A stretch of DNA of 64,000 bases from assembly GCA_963742105.1 (NCBI GenBank), contig CAVUKN010000002.1:310001-374000 (forward strand), given 5' to 3'. Positions 1-7,825 of the stretch are shown piece by piece (within the stretch, counting starts at the first letter, position 1; every line of letters starts with the position of its first letter). Below the pieces are notes generated by a model. It was not told the origin of the DNA, did no database searches, and saw only the letters and a program-made list of their open reading frames with translations. The translations under genes were made by a program, and so were the position numbers. The DNA comes from Gp6-AA40 sp963742105 (GTDB lineage: Bacteria > Acidobacteriota > Vicinamibacteria > Vicinamibacterales > UBA2999).

Positions 1-1406
1 AGGCGAAGGTCCTCGGGCCGTGTGAATTTCAGGAAACCTTGCACCACCTCGTCAAGCCGCCGGATCTCCTTTTCGATGATCTCGACGTGCTGCAGTTCGT
101 CCTCTTTCGCCCGTTCTGACGGGCCGCGCGCGTCCACACCCAGGTCCAGGCGACCGACGCCCGCGACCGCCGGAACCGAGCCCCGCCGGCCGATCTTGGT
201 GCGCAGCAGCTCCAGGTGGATCATCATCGCGTTCAGCGGATTTTTCACCTCGTGGGCAATGCCGGCGGTCAGGCGGCCCAGCGCCACCAGCTTGCGCGAG
301 TACGCCAGCGTGGACTGCACCCGCGCCAGATATTCGACGTTTCGCTCCACCAGGAGCACGCCCACCAATTCCCCGTTCACGCCGGAAATGGCGTGGGTCA
401 ACAGCAGCCGTTCGCCCTCCTGCACCGGCCCGCGCGAGACGCGGGACGCGAGCGTCTCCTCAACCAGGGTGCGATACACGCTTCCCACTGGCAGGAGCGC
501 CTGGAGCGCACGTCCGATCGAGTCGGGCGGCAACGACTGCTGCATGGCGGGATTGCTGAACAGCAGTTCTCCGTGTGGGTTGAACAGCGCAACCGCGTCT
601 TCCAGGTGCTCCACCGTCGCCTGCAGGTTGGCCTTCTGACCCGCCAGCAGCGAGCGATCGGCGGAGAGCTGCTGGCTGACCGTATTGAAGAAGGATCCCA
701 GCTCGCCGAATTCGTCACCCGGCGGCAGATCGAGCGTGACACCGAACTCGCCTTTCCCGAGTCGCGTGAGGCCGCTGCGAATCACGTGAATGGGACGCAG
801 GAGCAGCTGTGCGAGCAGTCCGGCGACGAACACGCCGATGCCGAGCGCGCCGCCGGCGATGTACAAGGCGCGCGTTAACGACTTGTTGAGCTCGCGTTTC
901 ATCAGCAGCGTCGACATCGTCACGCTGACCATGCCATAGGTGCGATCGGCCAGCTGAATCGGCTCACGGTTCTCTAGCACCGCGCCCTCGGGCGTATAGA
1001 TCACCAGCAACTGCTGATAGGCGTCGGATTCGGCGGCTTCGTGCAGGCCTTTACGGCGCGGAGCAACGCTGCCGACATCCCTTCCGGTGTTGTTGCCGTT
1101 GACGACGACGGTGGAATCGGCGTCGAGCACCGATGCGTCGATCACGCCGACGTCGTAGAGGCTGGACTGGAGAATGGCCTGAAGACCGGGGTCCGTGCGG
1201 AGTCGGGCGTAGGGGTCCGGCCCGTCGGTGACGAGGTCGCGCGCGCGATGAATCGCCGCTTGCGTGAGCAGCTTTGCCCGCGCATCGCTCTCCTGCAGGA
1301 CGACCTTCGCCACTTGCGCCAGATACAGCACGCTGATGACGATGACCGTGATGCCGACAATCGCCGTGACACCGGCAATCTGTTTCGCGCGGATGCCGAG
1401 TCTCAT
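1..1406 (-). CDS. Sensor histidine kinase (HAMP-PAS-HisKA), C-terminus cut by window edge
   Basis: Membrane sensor kinase, about 468 codons present; the ATP-binding domain lies beyond the window. Reading from the ATG at 1406 I see a first membrane helix at about residues 9-29, an extracytoplasmic segment to about 178, a second helix at about 179-202, a HAMP-like segment, a PAS-like stretch (HLEDAVALFNPHGELL) and a HisKA H-box (GIAHEVKNPLN), whose His is the expected phosphorylation site. It lies 94 bp downstream of an NtrC-type response regulator in the same orientation, so the two should form a two-component pair. The gap between them holds an inverted repeat of GCATTGTG words. The ligand cannot be predicted. 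Confidence 0.9.
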   Translation of the reverse strand, partial: MRLGIRAKQIAGVTAIVGITVIVISVLYLAQVAKVVLQESDARAKLLTQAAIHRARDLVTDGPDPYARLRTDPGLQAILQSSLYDVGVIDASVLDADSTVVVNGNNTGRDVGSVAPRRKGLHEAAESDAYQQLLVIYTPEGAVLENREPIQLADRTYGMVSVTMSTLLMKRELNKSLTRALYIAGGALGIGVFVAGLLAQLLLRPIHVIRSGLTRLGKGEFGVTLDLPPGDEFGELGSFFNTVSQQLSADRSLLAGQKANLQATVEHLEDAVALFNPHGELLFSNPAMQQSLPPDSIGRALQALLPVGSVYRTLVEETLASRVSRGPVQEGERLLLTHAISGVNGELVGVLLVERNVEYLARVQSTLAYSRKLVALGRLTAGIAHEVKNPLNAMMIHLELLRTKIGRRGSVPAVAGVGRLDLGVDARGPSERAKEDELQHVEIIEKEIRRLDEVVQGFLKFTRPEDLR

Positions 1407-1417
1407 GACTCACTGGT

Positions 1418-1496
1418 CAATGCACAACGCACAATCCGTCCGAGATGCTCAATCGAGCCGCTGAACTCGTGAGCGTCGAGCATTGTGCATTGTGCC
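1418..1496. repeat. Inverted repeat of GCATTGTG-type words
   Basis: The left arm (1418-1436) carries tgcacaacgcacaat and the right arm (1478-1496) carries gcattgtgcattgtgc, the same 7-bp word in opposite orientation with about 41 bp between. It fills the gap between the response regulator and its kinase and could fold in their shared transcript. The same word recurs at 16571-16690 and 36966-37021. Confidence 0.75.
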
Positions 1497-1500
1497 GTGA

Positions 1501-2901
1501 TTACTGCGACACCACTTCGTCGGTCTTGCGCCCGGGGACGCGACCGCGCAGCTTATTCAACTTGTTGTGCAGCGTCTTCAGGCTGATCCCGAGGATTTCC
1601 GCGGCCCTGGTCTTGTTGTCGCGCGTGTGCTCCAGGGTCATCAGGATCAGACGGCGCTCGGCCTCTTCGACGGTCGTACCCGGTGCAATCGACAGCGTCG
1701 GCTTCACGACCTCGGGCGAATCCGCCACGAGCGGCGGCAGGTGCTTCGACTCGATGAACTCGCCGGTCGACAGGATCACGGCGCGCTCGATCACGTTGCG
1801 CAGTTCGCGCACGTTGCCGGGCCAGTTGTACTGCTCCAGCACCCGCATGGCGGCCGGCTCGATCGCCGACACGCTCTTGTTGTTGCGCTGATTGAATTCC
1901 GCCAGGAACGACTGGATCAGCAGCGGCAGATCTTCCTTGCGTGCGCGCAGCGTCGGCAGATCGATGGCGAAGACGTTGAGACGGTAGTACAGGTCCTCGC
2001 GCAGCCTCCCGTTCTTCACCGCTTCGGCCGGCACGACATTGGTCGCCGCGATGACGCGGACGTCCACGGACTGCTCCTGGCGTCCGCCCAGACGGCGGAA
2101 CCGGCGCTCCTGCAGCACGCGCAGCAGCTTCACCTGCGTCGCTGGCGTCATCTCGGCAATTTCGTCGAGAAACAGCGTGCCGCGGTCGGCCAGCTCGAAG
2201 CATCCTTCGCGGCGATCGACGGCGCCGGTAAACGCTCCCTTTTCGTGGCCGAAGATCTCGCTCTCGAGCAGCGTTTCGGGAATGGCGGCGCAATTGATCG
2301 GCACGAACGGCGCATTCGCGCGCGGACTGAGCTGGTGAATGGTCTGCGCCACCAGCTCCTTGCCGGTGCCCGACTCACCCCAGATCAGCACCGATGCCGA
2401 CGTCGGCGCCGCCTGCTCGATGGTCTGGTAGATCTTGCGCATCTGCACACTGCTGCCGATCATCCGTCCGAACGTGCCGTGCTCGCGGAGCTGCTTGCGG
2501 AGGACTTTGACCTCGCGCAGCGTGTCTTGCCGCTCGACGATCTTGTCGAGCAGAATCTTGAGGCGCTGCGGTTCGATTGGTTTGGTCAGGTAGTCGTAGG
2601 CGCCTTCCTTGATCGCCTCCACCGCGGTTTCGACGGTGCCCTGCGCCGTCAGGATCACAACAGTGAACTCACCGCCGTCGTCCTTCAGCGCGCGCAGCAG
2701 GTCCAACCCTCCCATGCGCGGCATGACCAGGTCGCTGATGATGATCGATGGACGGAAGGCGGTAATTCGATGGAGGGCTTCTTCGCCGTCGGCAGCCGCG
2801 TCGGTGGTGAAGCCCCACGTGCGGACGAGTTCGGTGAGGCCAAGTCGGGTGCTGGGCTCGTCCTCTACAACCAGGACGCGCTCGGCGGTCGGTGTCGTCA
2901 T
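1501..2901 (-). CDS. NtrC-family sigma-54-dependent response regulator
   Basis: Two-component activator of sigma-54 promoters. Residues 1-125 form a receiver domain with the acidic pair in VVEDE and the phospho-acceptor Asp57 (ISDLVMP). The AAA+ domain follows with Walker A GESGTGKE, the sigma-54-contact loop GAFTGA and Walker B LFLDEIAEM. The C-terminus is a Fis-type HTH (AAEILGISLKTLHNKL). I chose the ATG at 2901 rather than an in-frame ATG at 2946 because GAGGA lies about 5 nt upstream and the receiver begins right after it. The partner kinase follows at 1406. All catalytic motifs look intact. Confidence 0.95.
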   Translation of the reverse strand: MTTPTAERVLVVEDEPSTRLGLTELVRTWGFTTDAAADGEEALHRITAFRPSIIISDLVMPRMGGLDLLRALKDDGGEFTVVILTAQGTVETAVEAIKEGAYDYLTKPIEPQRLKILLDKIVERQDTLREVKVLRKQLREHGTFGRMIGSSVQMRKIYQTIEQAAPTSASVLIWGESGTGKELVAQTIHQLSPRANAPFVPINCAAIPETLLESEIFGHEKGAFTGAVDRREGCFELADRGTLFLDEIAEMTPATQVKLLRVLQERRFRRLGGRQEQSVDVRVIAATNVVPAEAVKNGRLREDLYYRLNVFAIDLPTLRARKEDLPLLIQSFLAEFNQRNNKSVSAIEPAAMRVLEQYNWPGNVRELRNVIERAVILSTGEFIESKHLPPLVADSPEVVKPTLSIAPGTTVEEAERRLILMTLEHTRDNKTRAAEILGISLKTLHNKLNKLRGRVPGRKTDEVVSQ

Positions 2902-3247
2902 TACTTCCTCGGGCCTCGCTCGCGGGAGGATGGCGGCGGATGGCACATGAACCGAGTCTAGCCTGTCGTTTTTACACTATCCAGCACAACCGGTGAAACG
3001 TCACATCTCGGAAAATTACGGTGTCCGAACCCGTAACCGTTTGAAATGAATCGATTTCGGGCCGATATTAGCCGGTGAGCCCTGGCCGGCAGCCGGTAGC
3101 CGGTGGGTCGGTAGCCAGAGCCGATCACCGGTGGCCGAAAGCGATGGCCGGTAACCACCAGTCTGCCGCCGGTAGCTGCTAGCAGCCGGCATTCAGCCGG
3201 TGGCCAGTAAGCTGGTGGCCTGTAGCCTGCACCCTGTGGCGCTGACG
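2902..3247. other. Gene-free divergent region between regulator and CPBP protease
   Basis: This 346-bp stretch separates two divergent genes. About half of it is the GCCGGTAGC-type repeat described separately. The part next to the regulator (2902-3069) should hold its promoter, but I could not pick a convincing sigma-70 or sigma-54 box. TGGCAC at 2940 has no matching GC element at the right distance. Confidence 0.5.
3070..3239. repeat. GCCGGTAGC-type degenerate repeat cluster with 12-bp palindrome
   Basis: About 170 bp are built from variants of gccggtagc and its complement, such as agccggtagccggt near 3091-3104, ggtggcc at 3131 and 3200, and ccggtaacc near 3148. At 3175-3186 lies the perfect palindrome gctgctagcagc. 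A short relative (gtagccggcgttcagccgcagccgg) sits downstream of the next gene at about 4113-4137. It ends just before the start of the CPBP gene. Confidence 0.7.
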
Positions 3248-4010
3248 ATGTCCGAATCACTGGCTCCAACGGAGCCCATCCCCGCCAATCCGGACCCAGG
3301 CCTGACGGCGGGGCAGCGACGGATTGTGGCAATCTTCGAGATCCTTCTCTGCTCGAGTGTTCCCACGCAGCTGGTCCTCGGCTACGCCCTGACGCTGGGC
3401 GGCTGGTCGCCGACGACCGCGAACGGAGCGCTGTCGATGCCATACGTGCTGACACTGTCGCTGGCCGACACGCTGCTGCTGATCGTGTTGATGGTATCGC
3501 TGATGCGAGTCCATGGGGAGGACGCGACGGGGCTCTGGCTCGGCGAACGGTCTGTCCGGAGGGAAGCGCTCATCGGCCTCGCGCTCATTCCTGCAATCTT
3601 TATTTCCGTCGTCGTGCTGCTCAACGCGCTGCGTCTCCTCTTTCCGAGCCTCCACAACGTCGCCGTCCAACCCGCTCGAAGCGCTCGCCGGTGACTCGGT
3701 CGAACAGGCGGCGCTGTTCATCGTGCTGGTCATCGTCGCCGGCGGCATCCGCGAGGAACTGCAGCGCGCTTTTCTCCTCCACCGGTTCGAGCAACACCTG
3801 GGTGGAGCCAGGGTGGGGGTGGTCGTCCTGAGCACCGCGTTCGGACTCGGGCACTACGTGCAGGGATGGGACGCCGTCGTCACGACCGGCGTGCTGGGCG
3901 CGTTCTGGGCGGTGCTCTTCCTGGATCGGCGGAGCAGCATCGCGCCCGTCGTGAGCCACGCCGGCTTCAACTCGCTCGAAATTCTCCGGGTGGTGATCGC
4001 ACCGCGCTAG
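3248..4010 (+). CDS. CPBP-family intramembrane metalloprotease, one frameshift
   Basis: Multi-span membrane protein of the CPBP (CAAX protease and bacteriocin-processing) family. The first frame, from the ATG at 3248, encodes two or three hydrophobic helices and ends near 3694. The second frame continues to 4010 with the family motifs: the glutamate pair in GIREELQRAFLLHRFE, the first His in FGLGHYVQG and the second His in VSHAGFN. The frame changes near 3665; dropping one C from gtcgccgtcc restores a continuous protein of about 253 residues. A sequencing error is the simplest explanation and a pseudogene is possible. The substrate is unknown; relatives process prenylated or secreted peptides. 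Confidence 0.8.
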
Positions 4011-4138
4011 CGAAACGCGTCGATCCCAACTCCCTAATTCGAGAAGCCAGCTCGCAGCGCAATCGCCACGTTCGGCGGGTGGCGAAACGGGCTTGGGCGA
4101 AGGCGGTTGGAGGTAGCCGGCGTTCAGCCGCAGCCGGA

Positions 4139-4834
4139 CTACGGCATCGGAGTCGCGACGTCGGTGCGGGCCCGCAAGTCGAGCAGCCACCGATCCAGCT
4201 GACTGCGCCGGCGTTCCGCATTGGCGCGCTGACGTGCTGCGGGCAACGCTTCCTCGAATGGGATGAGAACACCGTTACGACGGAACTCGTCCGGGTGAGC
4301 GTCATAGTAGCCGGCGGCCTCGTCCTGCGTGACCTGTTGCGCGGTGCCGAACCGCTGATCGACGTAGCCGTCGATGCGCAGCGTGTCGCGGGCAAGATCC
4401 CGCAGGCGCTCGTCGTCTGTCCCCGTCGTCGCCATCAGGTCGGCCAGCCGCGATCCCGCAGCTGCACGCTCACGCGCGACTTCCGCAGCAATCGCCGCGT
4501 CTGTCGGTTCCTGCGGCGGAAACCGCGCCACTTCGATCAGCAGCAGCTGGCGATCGATCATTCGCTGCAGCACCGCCTCGTCGGTCGCGCCTTCGACGAT
4601 ACCGAAGCCACGCGCGGCCTGCAGTTCGGAGAGGGTGATGGCACTGCCGCCGACGCGGGCGACGATCCGGTCCAGCAGCTGCTGCGCAGCCGCCGCGTCG
4701 GAGTGCAACATGCAAAAGGCAAAATGCACACTGAGGAACACGCGCAGGATCGGCGTGAACAGCGCAACGTGTTCCACCCTGCCGGATCGTGGCAGCGCCT
4801 GCGCCTGTTGCATTCTGCATTCTGCATTTTGCAT
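4139..4834 (-). CDS. SurA-N-like periplasmic protein without PPIase domain
   Basis: Secreted 231-residue protein, last gene of a long minus-strand run and placed directly after the Omp85 gene (start 3 nt past its stop). After a hydrophobic stretch (ILRVFLSVHFAFCMLHS) and a likely cleavage after DAAAA come the elements of a SurA/PpiC-type chaperone N-domain: VARVGGSAITLSELQ, then LQRMIDRQLLLIEVARF and a charged helical region. No parvulin domain is present, so it would act as a chaperone only, presumably for Omp85 clients. The start is uncertain: an ATG at 4834 lies inside a repeat arm, and a GTG nearer the hydrophobic stretch is possible. Part of the signal peptide is encoded by the other repeat arm. 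Confidence 0.75.
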   Translation of the reverse strand: MQNAECRMQQAQALPRSGRVEHVALFTPILRVFLSVHFAFCMLHSDAAAAQQLLDRIVARVGGSAITLSELQAARGFGIVEGATDEAVLQRMIDRQLLLIEVARFPPQEPTDAAIAAEVARERAAAGSRLADLMATTGTDDERLRDLARDTLRIDGYVDQRFGTAQQVTQDEAAGYYDAHPDEFRRNGVLIPFEEALPAARQRANAERRRSQLDRWLLDLRARTDVATPMP

Positions 4835-4836
4835 TG
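4703..4836. repeat. Inverted repeat of TGCATTC/TGCATTT words overlapping a signal-peptide coding region
   Basis: The left arm (4703-4730) contains tgcaacatgcaaaaggcaaa and the right arm (4808-4836) contains tgcattctgcattctgcat. On the coding (minus) strand the right arm is translated as the protein start (MQNAECRMQQ) and the left arm as the hydrophobic core of the signal peptide (VHFAFCML). About 77 bp lie between the arms. Confidence 0.8.
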
Positions 4837-4837
4837 G

Positions 4838-7825
4838 TCAGAACGCCTGCCCCAGCGAGACGTGCAGCACGGTGTGTCGCTCCAGCGTGCCCGGGACGAG
4901 CTGCCGTGGATCGAGGTTGATGCCCCAGTCAACACGGATCGGTGCGGACAACAGCGGTAGCTTGATGCGCGCACCGAAGCCGACCGCCGGACGCAGTTCG
5001 GTCAGGTCGAGCTGGTTGACCTTGGTGTAGACGTTGCCGGCGTCGACGAACGTCACCGCCTGCACCGACCACGGCATGCTCACGCGAAGCTCCGCGTTCA
5101 GAATCACCACCGCGTTGCCGCCGGTCGGGAATCCCGAGGAGGTGATCGTCTCGGTCGTGCCAAGGCGATCGAGCGAGAACCCGCGGACGGTGGTGTCACC
5201 ACCGGCGAAGAAACGCTCGCTCGCGGGCAGGTCCTCGACGAGATCGTTGTCCACCACGCGCGAAAACCCGTGCGCGACGCCCAGTCGGCCTCCGAGTGCG
5301 AGGATCGTCCGGCGCTTGAGCGGCAATTGCGGGTAGGCGAACGCTTCGAGGTAGGTCTTGACGAAGCCGACTTCCGAGCCGAGGGCGCGCAGCGCGACGT
5401 CGGTGGTCAGACTCACGACATTGCCACCGGCCGGATCGAGCAGGTCCTGCCGCCCGCGGATCACCGTGCCGGACAGCTTGGAGAGCCGTACCTGGGGAAA
5501 CAGCCGGTCGATGATCGGCTGTTCGTCCTCGCTGAACACCTCATTGAACAGACGCGTGCGTTCGAAGGAGTACCGGCCCGCGAGGCTGTACTTGTCTGAT
5601 ACGCGCAGGCCGAGTTCGGCGCGCGCCTCCCGCCGATTGAAATCGAAGCTCGATCGGCTCGCCTGCTCCACGGTGCCGGTCAGCAGCAAATCGGCCCGGG
5701 TCTCGAACACCCGTGGCTCACGGTAGGTGGCGAACACACGGTATTCATTGAACCCGGTGTCGGTCGTCGTCTGAACCTGATTCGTGGTGTCGTCGACGAC
5801 CACCTGATTGACTTGCCTCAGCGAGACGCGGGTGAACAGATCGATGGAGCGGTTCTTTCCGCCCATGTTGCGACGGCCGATTTCAAACGAGCCGCGCGGC
5901 ACGAACTCGAGGTGTTCCTCCGCCTGACCCTGATCGTTGGTACGGAGGTATGAACCGACTTCCATACCGGCACCATACGCCTGGGAGTTGGGAGGCGCTT
6001 CCTCGACTTCGACGAGCACGTCGCGCGAGGGATCGCTGCCATGCTGAATCGCGGTGATCCGGACGCGCCGGAACAGGCCCAGCGCGGTCAGCCGCTGCTG
6101 GCTCTCGATCAGCGCGGCTGAGCCGAGCGGCTCTCCCTCTTTGAGCACCAGCTCGCGCTGGATGATCGCCCGTTTCGTCCGCCGGTTCCCGTTGATGATG
6201 ATGTGATCGACGTAGATCTGCTGCCCTTCCGACACGCTCAGGGTGATGTCTGCCTGCGTGTTGTTCTCCGCGATCGCTGCGGCCGCGTTCACGACGGCGG
6301 CTTCGTAGCCGCGGTTCCGGTACGTCGCCTCGATCAGATCACGGTCGGCGACCAGATCCACCTCCGAGTACGGTTTCCCGGGTATCGACATCAAGGGTCG
6401 CCGCAGTTCCGCTTCGCTGATCGCGGTGTTCCCGCGAATCGTGAGCAACCGGACGATCGTTTGCTGCCCCTGGTTGACCGTCACGGCCACCTCGACGTGC
6501 CGCTCGGCATCGTCCGACTGGCGGTTCGGGACGATGTTGACCATTGCCCGCACGTCAGCGTTGGTATAGCCCTGGTTGCGATACAGGTTCCGAACCGCGG
6601 CGATGCCGGCATCGATGGTCGACTGGACGAACGGCTCGCCCTTCTTGAACCGCAGCGCGGTGGTGATGTCGGTCGACGTAACCGCCATGTTCCCGGTCAC
6701 CGACAGGTCGTCCATCAGATACCGCGGACCGGCGCTGACGTCGAATGTCAGGGTCAGCTCATTGCCGTTTTCGACGGGCGTGTAGTCGACCATCGCGTCG
6801 CGATACCCGCGCCCACGAAGGTAGCTGACGATGCCGTTCTGCGCATCCTCGAGGAGATCCTGACTGACCGAGGCTTCGTTCTTGATTGGGACCAGCCGAT
6901 CGCGCTCGCCCGAGGGAATCGGGTCGCCGGTGAACGCGATCGTCACGTGGGGTCCTCGAAACACATCGAGGGTGACGTCGGCCCCGGACGGCCCGAACTC
7001 GGCCATGTGCGATGCGCGCGCCTCGAGATAGCCACGTTCGCGCATCGACGTCACATACCGGTCCAGTTCCTTGTCGATGCGCGCGGCGTCGTAGGGCTGA
7101 CCGGCGCGGACGTCAGGCGCACCGACGACCACATTGGGTGCCGTCTGGTCCTCCTGGTTCACCGTCACCTGGGCGATTCCCACTCGCGGCCCGGCCTGGA
7201 TCTCGAACACCAGTGTCGCGCGGTCCGGGTTGTGCGTTTCCTCCAGTTGCGGTGTGACGGCGGCCTGCGGATAGCCGCGCAGCTTGTAGGTGTCTTTCAG
7301 GAGGCGCGCGACCTCGTCGCGTCTCCGCGCCGGCGGTATGGCGAGACCGAAACGGTCCCGGACGGCGCGCCGGAGGTCGTCCTCTGGAAGCGCGACCATT
7401 CCGCGAAACTCGATCTTGTCGACCGGATGCGACGGAAACAGCACGTATCGGACTCGCACCCCACCGGGCGCATCGTCCCGGTACGCACGCACGTCGTCGA
7501 ACCGGTTGAGGCTGTTGAGATGTTCGATTGATTCACGAACCAGCTGGATGTCGAGCGGCTTGCCTACCTCCGTTTCGATCAGCGAGGTAATCGCCGGATC
7601 GGTCAGGACGCGCCCCTCCTGCTCGATGCGAAGCTCGGTCACCGTGGGGAGCGCCGGAGGCGCCTGCGCGGTCACGCCCGGCGCGAAGGCCAGAATGCAG
7701 AGTGCGGAATGCAGACACAGCAGAGACACGCGACTCCGCACGAGGCCCGGGTCGACAGTCCCCTGGCGATTCCTGCCAGTCACGCTGTCGGCATTCTGAA
7801 TTCCGGCTTCTGCATTTCGGGGCAT
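4838..7825 (-). CDS. Omp85-family outer membrane assembly protein with about seven POTRA domains
   Basis: A 995-residue BamA/TamA-type protein. After a signal sequence (SLLCLHSALCILAFAP, cleavage likely after VTAQA) I count seven consecutive POTRA-like units, roughly residues 60-610. They show recurrent signatures such as RGYPQAAV, RGYLEARA, RGYRDAMV, QGYTNADV and RGYEAAVV. The C-terminal part, about 610-995, is a surface-antigen beta-barrel with the expected end, GINLDPRQLVPG...HVSLGQAF. E. coli BamA has five POTRAs and TamA three. The ATG at 7825 overlaps the tamB stop by one base (TGATG), so translation should be coupled; a GTG at 7741 closer to the signal peptide is an alternative. Next to TamB it may act as TamA, but it could also be the sole BamA. 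Confidence 0.92.
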   Translation of the reverse strand: MPRNAEAGIQNADSVTGRNRQGTVDPGLVRSRVSLLCLHSALCILAFAPGVTAQAPPALPTVTELRIEQEGRVLTDPAITSLIETEVGKPLDIQLVRESIEHLNSLNRFDDVRAYRDDAPGGVRVRYVLFPSHPVDKIEFRGMVALPEDDLRRAVRDRFGLAIPPARRRDEVARLLKDTYKLRGYPQAAVTPQLEETHNPDRATLVFEIQAGPRVGIAQVTVNQEDQTAPNVVVGAPDVRAGQPYDAARIDKELDRYVTSMRERGYLEARASHMAEFGPSGADVTLDVFRGPHVTIAFTGDPIPSGERDRLVPIKNEASVSQDLLEDAQNGIVSYLRGRGYRDAMVDYTPVENGNELTLTFDVSAGPRYLMDDLSVTGNMAVTSTDITTALRFKKGEPFVQSTIDAGIAAVRNLYRNQGYTNADVRAMVNIVPNRQSDDAERHVEVAVTVNQGQQTIVRLLTIRGNTAISEAELRRPLMSIPGKPYSEVDLVADRDLIEATYRNRGYEAAVVNAAAAIAENNTQADITLSVSEGQQIYVDHIIINGNRRTKRAIIQRELVLKEGEPLGSAALIESQQRLTALGLFRRVRITAIQHGSDPSRDVLVEVEEAPPNSQAYGAGMEVGSYLRTNDQGQAEEHLEFVPRGSFEIGRRNMGGKNRSIDLFTRVSLRQVNQVVVDDTTNQVQTTTDTGFNEYRVFATYREPRVFETRADLLLTGTVEQASRSSFDFNRREARAELGLRVSDKYSLAGRYSFERTRLFNEVFSEDEQPIIDRLFPQVRLSKLSGTVIRGRQDLLDPAGGNVVSLTTDVALRALGSEVGFVKTYLEAFAYPQLPLKRRTILALGGRLGVAHGFSRVVDNDLVEDLPASERFFAGGDTTVRGFSLDRLGTTETITSSGFPTGGNAVVILNAELRVSMPWSVQAVTFVDAGNVYTKVNQLDLTELRPAVGFGARIKLPLLSAPIRVDWGINLDPRQLVPGTLERHTVLHVSLGQAF
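7691..7819. repeat. Inverted repeat of GCATTCTG-type words at the tamB/Omp85 junction
   Basis: The left arm (7691-7718) carries cagaatgcagagtgcggaat and the right arm (7791-7819) carries gcattctgaattccggcttc, with about 72 bp between. On the minus strand the right arm encodes the extreme N-terminus of the Omp85 protein (RNAEAGIQNA). The left arm encodes the core of its signal peptide (CLHSALCIL). The arrangement mirrors the repeat at 4703-4836. Confidence 0.75.

Noticed and set aside
2940..2956. TGGCAC as a possible sigma-54 -24 element
   Set aside because: No GC-containing -12 element follows at the required spacing, and it lies too close to the alternative start.
1567..2961. A 464-codon open frame antisense to the first response regulator, and other long antisense frames
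   Set aside because: High GC opens antisense frames; the sense frame has clear receiver, AAA+ and HTH motifs, and the antisense product has no recognisable domain.
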